Positions 45,805 through 52,873 of a DNA stretch of 52,873 nt are shown here, piece by piece. The notes below the pieces were generated by a model, which searched no databases, was not told the origin of the DNA, and worked only from the letters and a program-made list of their open reading frames with translations. The position numbers and the translations under genes were made by a program. The DNA comes from Nakamurella endophytica (GTDB lineage: Bacteria > Actinomycetota > Actinomycetes > Mycobacteriales > Nakamurellaceae): the NCBI RefSeq assembly GCF_014646215.1, contig NZ_BMNA01000019.1, positions 1-52,873 on the forward strand. Reading direction: 5' to 3'. Positions within the stretch are counted from its first letter, which is position 1; each line of letters starts with the position of its first letter.

Positions 45805-48800
45805 TCAGCCCAGGTCGGCCACCGCGTGCGCGAGCATCGCCCAGCGCCCGTGCGAGGTCCAGACCACCGGCTCCGGGCGGTCCAGCTCGGCCCGGATCAG
45901 CTCGGCGGCGCGGTCCCCGTCGCCGCGGGCGGCGGTGATCAGTGCCAGCGCCGCGGGGGCGATCTCGGCGTTGCCCCGGCTCGGGTCCGGCAGTTCGGCC
46001 AGCCGCCCCTCGTCCCAGCGCAGCGCCAGCATCGCCAGGTAGTGCACGCCGCTGCGGTACAGCTCGGTCTGCTGGTGCAGCTCGTAGGCGTGGTCGTAGA
46101 GCCGCTCGGCTTCGCCCAGCTCTCCCCGCCACTGCGCCAGCATCCCCTCGGTCCACCGCAGCTGGGCCCGGCTGACCGGCAGCCGGAGCAGCTCGCTGCC
46201 GGCGATCCCCTGCCGGACGTGCCGCGCGGCGTCCTCGACGCGGCCGAGGGTGAGTGTGGCCATCGTCAGCAGGCCGTGCCGGAGCACGTCGTCCACCTGC
46301 TGCTGCCGGTGCGGCAGCCCGGCCAGGCGCTCGAGGATCTCCACGGACTCCGCCGCGCGCTCGGCCACCCCGGAGAAGGTCAGCGCACGCCCGAGCAACG
46401 CATCGGCCAGCGCGTCGGGGTCTCCGGATCTCTCGGCCACCTCGACCGCCCGGGCGGCCAGCAGGTCCGGCACCGTGCCGTCCGGGTCGTAGCAGCTGCC
46501 CACCGCGAGCGCGGCCAGCACCTGCGCGTGGGCCACCGGGTCCGTCCCGACCAGCTGCTCGACGCCGGCCAGCCGGGACAGCAGCGGGGCCGGGTCCTCG
46601 CCGTACACCGCCCACGGCCAGGCGCCGGTGGTCCGCAGCAGGGCCGACGCCAACCGGCCGACCGACGAGGTGCGGCCGGCGCGGACGGCGTCCAGCACCG
46701 CGGCGTCCACGACGTCGAGCACCGTCTGCCCGCGCCCCGCCCGGGCCAGCGCCGCGACCCGGGCGATGACCAGCTCGTCCCGTTCCCGGTCCGGGCCGGC
46801 CTCGGGCAACTGGTCGAAGACCCGCAGCGCGGTCCCCCACCACTGCGCGGCGGCGTCGGAGTTCCACCGCTGCTCGGCGTCCACGGCCGCGGCCCGGCAG
46901 GCGACCAGCGCCTCCGCCGGGTCGGCCAGCGGCAGGGCGGCCGTCAGGTGCGCGGCGCGGCGGACCAGGCGGTCGACCCCGCCACCCGCGGACACCGCCT
47001 CGGCGACCCGCAGGTGCAGCCGGCGCACCCGCACGTCCGAGATGCCGGCCAGCACCTCGTCCCGCAGCAGCCCGTGGGCGAACCTCCAGCCGGCGGCGCC
47101 CGGCGACACCTGGACGATCCGCTCGTCCGCCGCGTCGTCGAGCAGGTCGGCCAGCTCGTCGGTGTCCAGCCGGGTCACCGCCCGCAGCAACTCCGGGTCG
47201 AACGGCTCGCCGATCACCGCGGCCGCCCGCAGCACCTGCAGCACCGCGGGATCGAGCGCGGACAGCCGGCGTCCCAGCACCGACCGCACGGCCACCGGCA
47301 CGGAACCGCCGGCCCGGTCCTCCGCCGGGAGGCGGGCGTACTCGCCGACGAAGAACGGGTTGCCGCCGGTGCGCGCGGCCAGCACGTCGGCGTCCCGGCG
47401 GTCGACCGGCTCGCCGCTGATCCGCCGGACCAGCTCGCCGACCTCACCCGCGTCCAGCGGCGGCACCGCCAGCTGCCGGGTACCCGGCCGCCGCACGGCC
47501 GCCGCCAGCAGCGCCCCGAGATCCGGGCCGGCGGGGCCGTCCCGGACGGTGAGCACCACGCCCAGCCGGATCGCCGCCGCGGACCCGGCCAGGTGGGTCA
47601 GGAAGCGCACCGATGTGCTGTCGGCCCACTGCACGTCGTCCACCAGCACCAGGAGCGGCCCGTCGTCGGCCGCCGCCCGCAGCAGCGCCAGCAGCCGCTC
47701 GTAGACGGCGAACCGCGCGGCGTCGACGCCGGCGGCGGCCGGCCGGGACAGCACGGCGTCGGGGTCGGCGCCCAGTTCCCGGACCAGCTGCCGCACCGGC
47801 CACCAGTCGGGCACACCCTCGTCGTCCGGGCACGCCACCCGCAGCACCCGGGCGGCCGGCACGTCGCGGGACCACCGCCCCGCGGCCTCCTGCGCCAGCC
47901 GGGTCTTGCCGATGCCGGCCGGGCCGGTCAGGATCACCCACCCACCGCCGTCCGACAGGGCCGCGGTCACCGTCGCCAGCTCGCGACGGCGGCCGACGAG
48001 CGAGTCGGCCGTGTCCGGTTCGGGTTCCGGGGGTGGGGCAGGGCGCTCCGGGACGGCGGGCTCGACGACACCCGGCACCCGGGCCGCCGGGCGTCCGGGC
48101 CACGACGACAGCTCCGGGTCCTGGCGCAGGATGGCGCCCTGCAGGTCGCGCAGGGCGGGCCCGGGTTCCAGGCCCAGCTCGTCGTCCAGCACCCGGGCGT
48201 GCTCGCGGTAGGCCGCCAGGGCGTCCGCCGGCCGCCCGGCCCGGTAGAGGGCGACGGCGTAGAGCCAGCACGCCCGCTCGCGGAGCGGGTCGGCGCTGTG
48301 CAGGTCGCGGGCCAGTCCGAGGCCGGTGGTGATGTCCCCCAGCCCGAGCAGCGCCGTGACCAGGTCCTCGGTGCACTCGCCGCGGCGCTCCTGCAGGCCG
48401 GTGGCGACCGGCTGCACCCACGGCTCGTCCTGCAGGTCGGCCAGCAGCGGCCCGCGCCACAGCGCCAGCGCCCGGGTGGCGGCGTCCCGGGCCGCGGACC
48501 AGTCCCGCTCGGTGACCGCGGCATGCGCGACCGCGGCGTCGTCGGCGAAGCGGGTGAGGTCGATGGCGCCGGGCGGCACGTCGAGCAGGTAGCCGGGCGG
48601 CCGACGGACGATCGGCGACACGGCGGCGCCGTCGTCGCGCAGGACCCGGCGCAGATTCGACACGTACGCCTGCAGGCCGGCCATCACGCTCGGCGGGTGG
48701 TCGGCGCCCCACACCGCGTCGACGATGCGATCCGCCGGCACCACCCGGCCGGCGTCCAGCAGCAGCACCGCCAGCACGGCGCGCTGCTTGGGGCCGCCGA

Positions 48801-48858
48801 CGTCGACGGGGACGCCGTCCCGGACGACCTCCAGCGGCCCCAGCACGCGGTACTCCAT
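45805..48858 (-). CDS. BTAD/SARP-type regulator with AAA ATPase and TPR domains (truncated by a frameshift)
   Basis: 1017 aa to the present stop. An AfsR-like large transcription activator. Layout: OmpR-type winged helix (MEYRVLGPLEVVRDG ... RVLRDDGAAV, residues 1-95), bacterial transcriptional activation domain (about 100-245, ending DDELGLEPGPALRDLQGAIL in part), NTPase domain with Walker A GPAGIGKT (312-319) and Walker B LLVLVDDVQWAD (near 400), and then TPR-like helices to the end. It stops at HAVADLG although TPR sequence goes on in the next frame. ATG 48858 has GAGGGA upstream and aligns with the winged-helix start. The neighbouring flavin oxidoreductase promoter carries 11-bp direct repeats that could be its operator. 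Confidence 0.88.
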   Translation of the reverse strand: MEYRVLGPLEVVRDGVPVDVGGPKQRAVLAVLLLDAGRVVPADRIVDAVWGADHPPSVMAGLQAYVSNLRRVLRDDGAAVSPIVRRPPGYLLDVPPGAIDLTRFADDAAVAHAAVTERDWSAARDAATRALALWRGPLLADLQDEPWVQPVATGLQERRGECTEDLVTALLGLGDITTGLGLARDLHSADPLRERACWLYAVALYRAGRPADALAAYREHARVLDDELGLEPGPALRDLQGAILRQDPELSSWPGRPAARVPGVVEPAVPERPAPPPEPEPDTADSLVGRRRELATVTAALSDGGGWVILTGPAGIGKTRLAQEAAGRWSRDVPAARVLRVACPDDEGVPDWWPVRQLVRELGADPDAVLSRPAAAGVDAARFAVYERLLALLRAAADDGPLLVLVDDVQWADSTSVRFLTHLAGSAAAIRLGVVLTVRDGPAGPDLGALLAAAVRRPGTRQLAVPPLDAGEVGELVRRISGEPVDRRDADVLAARTGGNPFFVGEYARLPAEDRAGGSVPVAVRSVLGRRLSALDPAVLQVLRAAAVIGEPFDPELLRAVTRLDTDELADLLDDAADERIVQVSPGAAGWRFAHGLLRDEVLAGISDVRVRRLHLRVAEAVSAGGGVDRLVRRAAHLTAALPLADPAEALVACRAAAVDAEQRWNSDAAAQWWGTALRVFDQLPEAGPDRERDELVIARVAALARAGRGQTVLDVVDAAVLDAVRAGRTSSVGRLASALLRTTGAWPWAVYGEDPAPLLSRLAGVEQLVGTDPVAHAQVLAALAVGSCYDPDGTVPDLLAARAVEVAERSGDPDALADALLGRALTFSGVAERAAESVEILERLAGLPHRQQQVDDVLRHGLLTMATLTLGRVEDAARHVRQGIAGSELLRLPVSRAQLRWTEGMLAQWRGELGEAERLYDHAYELHQQTELYRSGVHYLAMLALRWDEGRLAELPDPSRGNAEIAPAALALITAARGDGDRAAELIRAELDRPEPVVWTSHGRWAMLAHAVADLG

Positions 48859-48932
48859 GACCGTCCCTCGATCGTCGGGACCGCCGCGCGCGCCGGCGGG
48901 ACACGGCGCTCGGCTCCCACCGGTCGTGAGGC

Positions 48933-48938
48933 AGTCTA
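48933..48938 (-). promoter_or_regulatory. Candidate -10 box of the BTAD regulator
   Basis: TAGACT on the minus strand, 74 bp upstream of ATG 48858. The rest of the 262-bp gap to the oxidoreductase stop shows no gene. Confidence 0.4.
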
Positions 48939-49120
48939 AGCAGGCCGGAGCGCGACACGGTCTGGTTCGGCGGTCCCCGCGGCGGGCGCGCCGCCGGGAG
49001 GACGCCCGCGGCCGGGGACGGCGGCCAGCGGTGACCGCCGGTCGGCGGGACCTGCGCGCCGTCCCGGCGGGGCCCGAGCGCCGTTCCGGCGTGGCCCCCG
49101 AGCGCCGTCCAGGCGGTGGC

Positions 49121-50524
49121 TCAGAGCGCCAGGCAGGCCTGGCGGACGGGCCGCGCCGCCGCCAGGACGCCGTGCGGGTCGTACGTGGCGGCGAGCGTCG
49201 CCAGCCGCCGGAGGGTGTCGCGGCCGTACTTGCGGGCCACCTCGGCCGGGTCCGCCGATGCGGCGAAGTTGGGCAGGCAACCACCCGTCGACCAGGGCGC
49301 GAGGGCGTCGAGCAGGGCGCCGCCGTGGGCCCGGACCGCGGCGGCCACCGGGGGCACCGCCAGCCCGATGGCCATCAGGGCGAACTGGCCGTCGCGCTGG
49401 TCGAAGGCACCGGCGACCGCGGGTTCCCGGCCGACCGCGCCGCCGAGGTGGCGGAGCTCGACCATGATCTGCGGACACCCGGCCGCCGGGCCGGCCAGAG
49501 CCAGCAGCGCATCCACGGCCTCGACCGGCAGCTCGCGCAGCAGCGCGGAGGCCTCCAGCGTCGGCATGGGGTCGACCGGGTCGTTGTGGATGGCGCCGAT
49601 CGCGGCGAACGGCAGCACACCCATCCCGCCGAGCACGATCCGGCCGGCACCGAGCATCGGCGCCAGCGCGGCCTCGCCCTGCGCCGGGTCGCCGACCCAG
49701 GCGAACCGCAGGGCCACGGTCACCGTGCCGGCCAGCGGCTCGGGGATGCCCGGCAGCGGCGGCATCCGGAACACCGCCACGGACGACGTCGCCTGCTCGG
49801 GCAGCCCGGCGGTCCACGCCCGCCAGGTGTGCAGCACCGACGCGGCGTCCTCGCCGGCGAAGAACACGCAGCCGCCGAAGACCTCGCGCAGCGGCTGCAG
49901 CTGCAGCTCCACCGCGGTGACGATGCCGAGCGTGCCCTTGCCGCCGCGCAGGCCCCAGAACAGGGCCGGGTTCTCGGTGGCGGTGGCGCGCCGCAGGACG
50001 CCGTCCCCGGTCACCACGTCGAACGCGGTGACGTGGTCGGACCCGACGCCCACGGTCCGGGCGACCGGACCGATCCCACCCCCGGTGAGGTAGCCGACGA
50101 CACCGACGTGCGGCGCCGAGCCGGCAGGGCCGGCCAGGCCGGACGGCGCCGCGGCCTCGAGCAGCCGGCTCCACCGGACGCCGGCGCCCACCCGGGCCGT
50201 GGCGTCCGGCCGGATCGCGAGCTCGTCCAGCAGGGCGGTCTGCACCAGGAGGAACGGCCGCGGGACCGGCACCGCGCCGTGCCCGGTGGCCTGCACGGCC
50301 ACCTCCAGGCCGTGCGCCCCGGCGAACCGGACGGCGGCCTGCACGTCGGCGGCGCACGTCGCGGCGAGCACCGCGACCGGGCGGCACGGCACGGCGACGT
50401 TCCACGGCGTAGCCAGCGCGTCGTACTCGGCGCTGCCCGGGAGCAGCACCCGACCCGCTGTCGCGGCGTCGAGGTCGGTGAGGGGCAGGGCGGTGGTGTC
50501 GGTGGGATCGACGACGGCGGTCAT
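49121..50524 (-). CDS. FAD-linked oxidase (BBE/PCMH family)
   Basis: 467 aa. A berberine-bridge-like flavoenzyme that oxidises small molecules with O2. Seen: PCMH FAD-binding domain with VAVQATGHGAVPVP, His82 being the usual covalent flavin ligand, ALLDELAIRPDATARVGAG in part, and SAPHVGVVGYLTGGGIGP. The cysteine that makes a second covalent bond in bicovalent members is missing, so the flavin should be held by the histidine only. The substrate domain follows, ending TYDPHGVLAAARPV. ATG 50524 is supported by AGGAG 7 nt upstream. No signal peptide. The upstream 11-bp repeats suggest BTAD/SARP control. Confidence 0.87.
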   Translation of the reverse strand: MTAVVDPTDTTALPLTDLDAATAGRVLLPGSAEYDALATPWNVAVPCRPVAVLAATCAADVQAAVRFAGAHGLEVAVQATGHGAVPVPRPFLLVQTALLDELAIRPDATARVGAGVRWSRLLEAAAPSGLAGPAGSAPHVGVVGYLTGGGIGPVARTVGVGSDHVTAFDVVTGDGVLRRATATENPALFWGLRGGKGTLGIVTAVELQLQPLREVFGGCVFFAGEDAASVLHTWRAWTAGLPEQATSSVAVFRMPPLPGIPEPLAGTVTVALRFAWVGDPAQGEAALAPMLGAGRIVLGGMGVLPFAAIGAIHNDPVDPMPTLEASALLRELPVEAVDALLALAGPAAGCPQIMVELRHLGGAVGREPAVAGAFDQRDGQFALMAIGLAVPPVAAAVRAHGGALLDALAPWSTGGCLPNFAASADPAEVARKYGRDTLRRLATLAATYDPHGVLAAARPVRQACLAL

Positions 50525-50578
50525 CGGAAGGCTCCTGGGTCCGTGGGGAGAAGGTCCGGACCACCGTCGCCGGTCGCC

Positions 50579-50622
50579 CTTGGCGGCGACTTGTCCCCGT
50601 CTTGGCGGCCGGTTGGAGAGCA
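50579..50622. promoter_or_regulatory. Four 11-bp-phased direct repeats, candidate SARP/BTAD operator
   Basis: Consecutive 11-mers beginning at 50579, 50590, 50601 and 50612: CTTGGCGGCGA, CTTGTCCCCGT, CTTGGCGGCCG, GTTGGAGAGCA. Units 1 and 3 share nine identical bases; TTG is kept in all four. The array ends 55 nt before the oxidase ATG; a GACGGT lies about 11 nt further on as a weak -10. SARP activators are known to bind direct repeats in 11-bp steps next to the -10. The rest of the 200-bp gap (50525-50724) holds only the ribosome site. Confidence 0.55.
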
Positions 50623-50724
50623 CCACGGACGCGCCCGACCAGCGCCGACGTCCCGCACCGGACCCCCGCAGGTCCCGCATCGGCGCCGCGGCGGACCCGT
50701 CGCGGACCCGGCGCGGACCCGCCG

Positions 50725-51078
50725 CTAAGCGCGCGGCGCGGACAGGATGCAGAACTCGTTGCCCTCGGGGTCGGCCAGCACCACCCAGCTCACGTCCTGC
50801 TGTCCGACGTCCACCCGGGTGGCGCCGGCCGCCAGGAACCGCCGGACCTCGGCGTCCTGGTCGTCCGGCCGCAGGTCCAGGTGCAGCCGGTTCTTGACGG
50901 TCTTCGGCTCCGGCACCGGGGTGAACAGCAGCCCGGGCAGCACGTCCGGTGCCGGGCGGATCTCGACCTCGCCCGGCTCGTCGGTGACCACCACCCAGCC
51001 GAGCACCTCGGCCCACCAGTGGGCGAGCCCAGGCTCATCGGCAGCGTCCACCACGATCTGCTCCCACACCAGCGACAT
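50725..51078 (-). CDS. VOC-family (glyoxalase/bleomycin-resistance fold) protein
   Basis: 117 aa from ATG 51078 (MSLVWEQIVVDAADEPGLAHWW in part). Two beta-alpha-beta-beta-beta modules: LAHWWAEVLGW in the first and LHLDLRPDDQDAEVRRFLAAGA, in part, then VVLADPEGNEFCIL in the second. This is the common VOC pattern; candidate metal ligands are limited (His in NRLHLDL, Glu in GNEFC). The substrate is unknown. It stands alone between the oxidase and the UDP-glucuronate decarboxylase. Confidence 0.85.
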   Translation of the reverse strand: MSLVWEQIVVDAADEPGLAHWWAEVLGWVVVTDEPGEVEIRPAPDVLPGLLFTPVPEPKTVKNRLHLDLRPDDQDAEVRRFLAAGATRVDVGQQDVSWVVLADPEGNEFCILSAPRA

Positions 51079-51155
51079 GCCGGCAGCATGACGGACGCCG
51101 TCCGGCAGCGCACCGCGTTTCCTCGCCGCCGCCGGCCGTGCCGCGCCTGGGCGGG

Positions 51156-52115
51156 TCAGAGCTCGAGGTGCTTGCGGAACCAGGTCATGGTGGCGCGCAG
51201 TCCGTCCTCCAGGGCGACGGTGGGGCGCCAGCCCAGCTGCTGCTCCGCCTGCGCGATGACGGGGCGGCGCTGGGTGGGATCGTCCTGCGGCAGCGGCCGG
51301 TGCACGATCTCGCTGCGCCGCCGCACGCCGTCCTCCGCGGCCAGCCGCACGACCAGGTCGGCCAGCTCCAGCATGGTGAACTCGCGGGGGTTGCCCAGAT
51401 TGATCGGGCCGGTCACCTCGTGCCCGGTGCCCATCAGCCGGACCAGGCCGTCGACCAGGTCCTCCACGTAGCAGAACGACCGCGTCTGGGTGCCGTCGCC
51501 GTAGATCGTGATCGGTTCCCCGCGCAGCGCGGACACCACGAAGTTGGACACCACGCGCCCGTCGTCGGGCCGCATCCCCGGCCCGTAGGTGTTGAAGATC
51601 CGGGCCACCTTGACCGGCATGTCGTGCTGCCGGCGGTAGTCGAAGAACAACGTCTCGGCGCAGCGCTTGCCCTCGTCGTAGCAGGACCGGATACCGATCG
51701 GGTTCACGTGCCCCCAGTACGACTCCGGCTGCGGGTGTACCTCCGGGTCGCCGTAGACCTCGGACGTCGAGGCCAGCAGCACCTTGGACTTGGTGCGCTT
51801 GGCCAGCCCCAGCATGTTGATCGAGCCGACCACCGACGTCTTGGTGGTCTGCACCGGGTCCCGCTGGTAGAAGACCGGCGACGCCGGGCACGCCAGGTGG
51901 TAGATCTCGTCGACCTCGACGTACAGCGGGAATGTCACGTCGTGCCGCAGCAGCTCGAACCGCGGGTGACCCAGCAGCGACTCGATCGCCGACCGCGAGC
52001 CCGAGTAGAAGTTGTCGACCACCAGCACCTGGTGGTCCTGGTCCAGCAGCCGCCGCACCAGGTGGCCGCCGATGAACCCGGCACCTCCGGTCACCAGCAC
52101 CCGCCGCTCGATCAC
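51156..52115 (-). CDS. UDP-glucuronate decarboxylase (UXS-like SDR epimerase family)
   Basis: 319 aa from GTG 52115; GTG 52118 directly before it is also possible. Converts UDP-glucuronate to UDP-xylose using bound NAD. Seen: Rossmann [29 protein letters not shown], and the hallmark [19 protein letters not shown] with the catalytic Tyr-x3-Lys, then [19 protein letters not shown], and [10 protein letters not shown] matching the family's C-terminal DDPxxRxPDI. There is no good ribosome site; the start overlaps the stop of a 16-codon leaderless uORF as GTGA. Beside a family 2 glycosyltransferase it probably supplies sugar for a surface glycan. Confidence 0.9.
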   Translation of the reverse strand: MIERRVLVTGGAGFIGGHLVRRLLDQDHQVLVVDNFYSGSRSAIESLLGHPRFELLRHDVTFPLYVEVDEIYHLACPASPVFYQRDPVQTTKTSVVGSINMLGLAKRTKSKVLLASTSEVYGDPEVHPQPESYWGHVNPIGIRSCYDEGKRCAETLFFDYRRQHDMPVKVARIFNTYGPGMRPDDGRVVSNFVVSALRGEPITIYGDGTQTRSFCYVEDLVDGLVRLMGTGHEVTGPINLGNPREFTMLELADLVVRLAAEDGVRRRSEIVHRPLPQDDPTQRRPVIAQAEQQLGWRPTVALEDGLRATMTWFRKHLEL

Positions 52116-52162
52116 CACGTCACCGCCGCGTCCGCGTCGCCCCCGGCGATCCCCTGGCTCAT
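52112..52162 (-). CDS. Leaderless upstream ORF of 16 codons before the UDP-glucuronate decarboxylase
   Basis: ATG to TGA, predicted peptide [22 protein letters not shown] lies 7 nt before the ATG, so the mRNA should begin at or beside it. The TGA overlaps the GTG of the next gene as GTGA, placing terminating ribosomes exactly on the downstream start. The peptide has no similarity that I recognise and may serve only to deliver ribosomes. Confidence 0.5.
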   Translation of the reverse strand: MSQGIAGGDADAAVTW

Positions 52163-52169
52163 GGGCCGG

Positions 52170-52175
52170 ACCCTA
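52170..52175 (-). promoter_or_regulatory. -10 box of the uORF-UXS transcript
   Basis: TAGGGT on the minus strand, 7 nt before the ATG of the uORF at 52162. Confidence 0.5.
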
Positions 52176-52429
52176 CCTGCGCACCGGACCCGGACCGCCG
52201 CCCGGTCCGGCGTGCCGCACGGGCGGTCACGGCACCCCGGCAGCGGGTGCCGGGGCGGTGTGCCGGGCCCCGCGGCAGCCGTCACCGGCCGTGCGTGGCC
52301 GGCCCGTGCGGGTTGCCGGCCAAGGCCCTGGCGACGCCCCTGGCCTGCGCATTCCGCTCCCCCCGGCGCTGCCGGACCGGACCTGGAGAGGGACGCCCGC
52401 AGCCCACAGGGAGCCCACTCGCGCTCTGT

Positions 52430-52435
52430 TACCTT
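52430..52435 (+). promoter_or_regulatory. -10 box of the glycosyltransferase, leaderless
   Basis: TACCTT with 7 nt to the GTG at 52443; no ribosome site between them. Confidence 0.5.
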
Positions 52436-52442
52436 GCCCCGC

Positions 52443-52873
52443 GTGAAGCTGTCGATCCTGATGCCGGTCTACAACGAGGTCGCGACGTTGGGGTCGGCGG
52501 TGGGTCGGGTGTTGGCGGTGGATTTCCCGGTGGACGTGGAGTTGGTCGTGGTGGACGACGGCAGCACGGACGGGACGCGGGAGTTGTACCGGGCGTGGGC
52601 GGGTGATCCGCGGGTGCGGGTGCACCTGCAGCCGGTCAATGGTGGGAAGGGGTCGGCGATCCGCAAGGGTGCGGAGTTGGCGACCGGGGATTACCTGATC
52701 ATGTGCGATGCGGATCTGGAGTACGCGCCGGAGGAGATCCCGGCGTTGTTGGCTCCGGTGCTGGCCGGGGACGCGACGGTGGTGTACGGGACGCGCACGT
52801 TCGGCAGTCACAACGCGTTCTCGTACGTGTACGTGTTGGGCAACCGGTTGGTCACGACGGCGGCGAACGTGTT
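52443..52873 (+). CDS. Family 2 glycosyltransferase, 3' end missing
   Basis: 143 codons visible, open at the right edge. GT-A fold, inverting, probably polyprenyl-phosphate or surface-glycan related. Seen: LSILMPVYNEVATL, nucleotide-binding VVVDDGSTDGTREL, NGGKGSAIRKGAELATGDYL, given here in part, and the metal-binding MCDADLEYAPEEIPAL. This pattern is that of dolichyl-phosphate mannose synthase-like GT2 enzymes. Codon use differs from the rest of the window: 9 of about 15 leucines are TTG, many Val codons end in G, and several codons end in T. This suggests recent acquisition. GTG start, predicted leaderless. Confidence 0.9.
   Translation, partial: MKLSILMPVYNEVATLGSAVGRVLAVDFPVDVELVVVDDGSTDGTRELYRAWAGDPRVRVHLQPVNGGKGSAIRKGAELATGDYLIMCDADLEYAPEEIPALLAPVLAGDATVVYGTRTFGSHNAFSYVYVLGNRLVTTAANV

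Larger units (their letters stand above)
52119..52442. other. Divergent region UXS / glycosyltransferase
   Basis: It holds the uORF and its promoter on the left and the glycosyltransferase promoter on the right. About 250 bp between the two -10 boxes contain no gene or palindrome that I can support. Confidence 0.5.

Noticed and set aside
45805..45811. Programmed -1 frameshift site in the BTAD regulator
   Set aside because: The sequence around CTG GGC TGA is not a slippery heptamer and no clear downstream pseudoknot was seen, so mutation or sequencing error is preferred.
45571..48939. 1122-codon plus-strand open frame opposite the BTAD regulator
   Set aside because: His/Gln/Arg/Val-rich antisense translation; the minus strand has clear winged-helix, BTAD and Walker motifs.

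Overview
The window comes from a very high-GC Actinomycetota genome. Several marks support this: AdnAB-type helicase-nuclease, NucS/EndoMS, MoeZ, DUF3107, DUF3152, an F420/flavin PPOX protein, a MurA with the Cys-to-Asp change, and an F1Fo operon followed by a DUF2550 gene. Separate atpF and atpH genes argue against Mycobacterium. A Frankineae/Nakamurella-like genus is possible, but I cannot fix the genus from the sequence.

Positions 1-13,311 carry a block in the same order as the M. tuberculosis Rv3201c-Rv3208A region: adnB (cut by the left edge), adnA, an alkyltransferase-like protein, a DUF4192 gene, a TIGR02569 kinase-like gene, moeZ, a DUF3152 gene, an alpha/beta hydrolase, a TetR regulator and a DUF3107 gene. 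Positions 13,463-42,364 carry a second block resembling the Rv1292-Rv1321 region: nucS, murA, a cobalamin adenosyltransferase, DUF2550, the ATP synthase operon (atpZ-B-E-F-H-A-G-D-C), an atpI-like gene, wecA, tsaC, prmC, prfA, rpmE, a PPOX gene, rho, an MFS transporter, thrB, thrC, hom, a small membrane protein, lysA and argS. Most of this is read leftward, with GTGA, ATGA or TGATG overlaps at many junctions. The argS-lysA-hom-thrC-thrB run links arginyl-tRNA charging with aspartate-family amino acid synthesis. The tsaC-prmC-prfA-rpmE run serves translation.

Positions 42,554-52,873 are less conserved: a DUF3105/DUF305 pair, tRNA-Arg(CCG), a DinB/DUF664 protein, a large BTAD/AAA/TPR regulator interrupted by a frameshift, a flavin oxidoreductase, a VOC protein, a UDP-glucuronate decarboxylase and, divergently, a family 2 glycosyltransferase cut by the right edge.

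The main regulatory observations are as follows. Four direct repeats in exact 11-bp phase lie upstream of the flavin oxidoreductase, next to the BTAD regulator gene. A 16-codon leaderless uORF has a stop that overlaps the start of the UDP-glucuronate decarboxylase. A TTCTAC-N5-GTAGAA palindrome lies upstream of the atp operon. The rho promoter is embedded in two abutting palindromes and would give a leader of about 260 nt. Many genes have a TANNNT box 6-8 nt before the start codon, implying leaderless transcripts. Promoter calls are by eye; -35 boxes are mostly unrecognisable.
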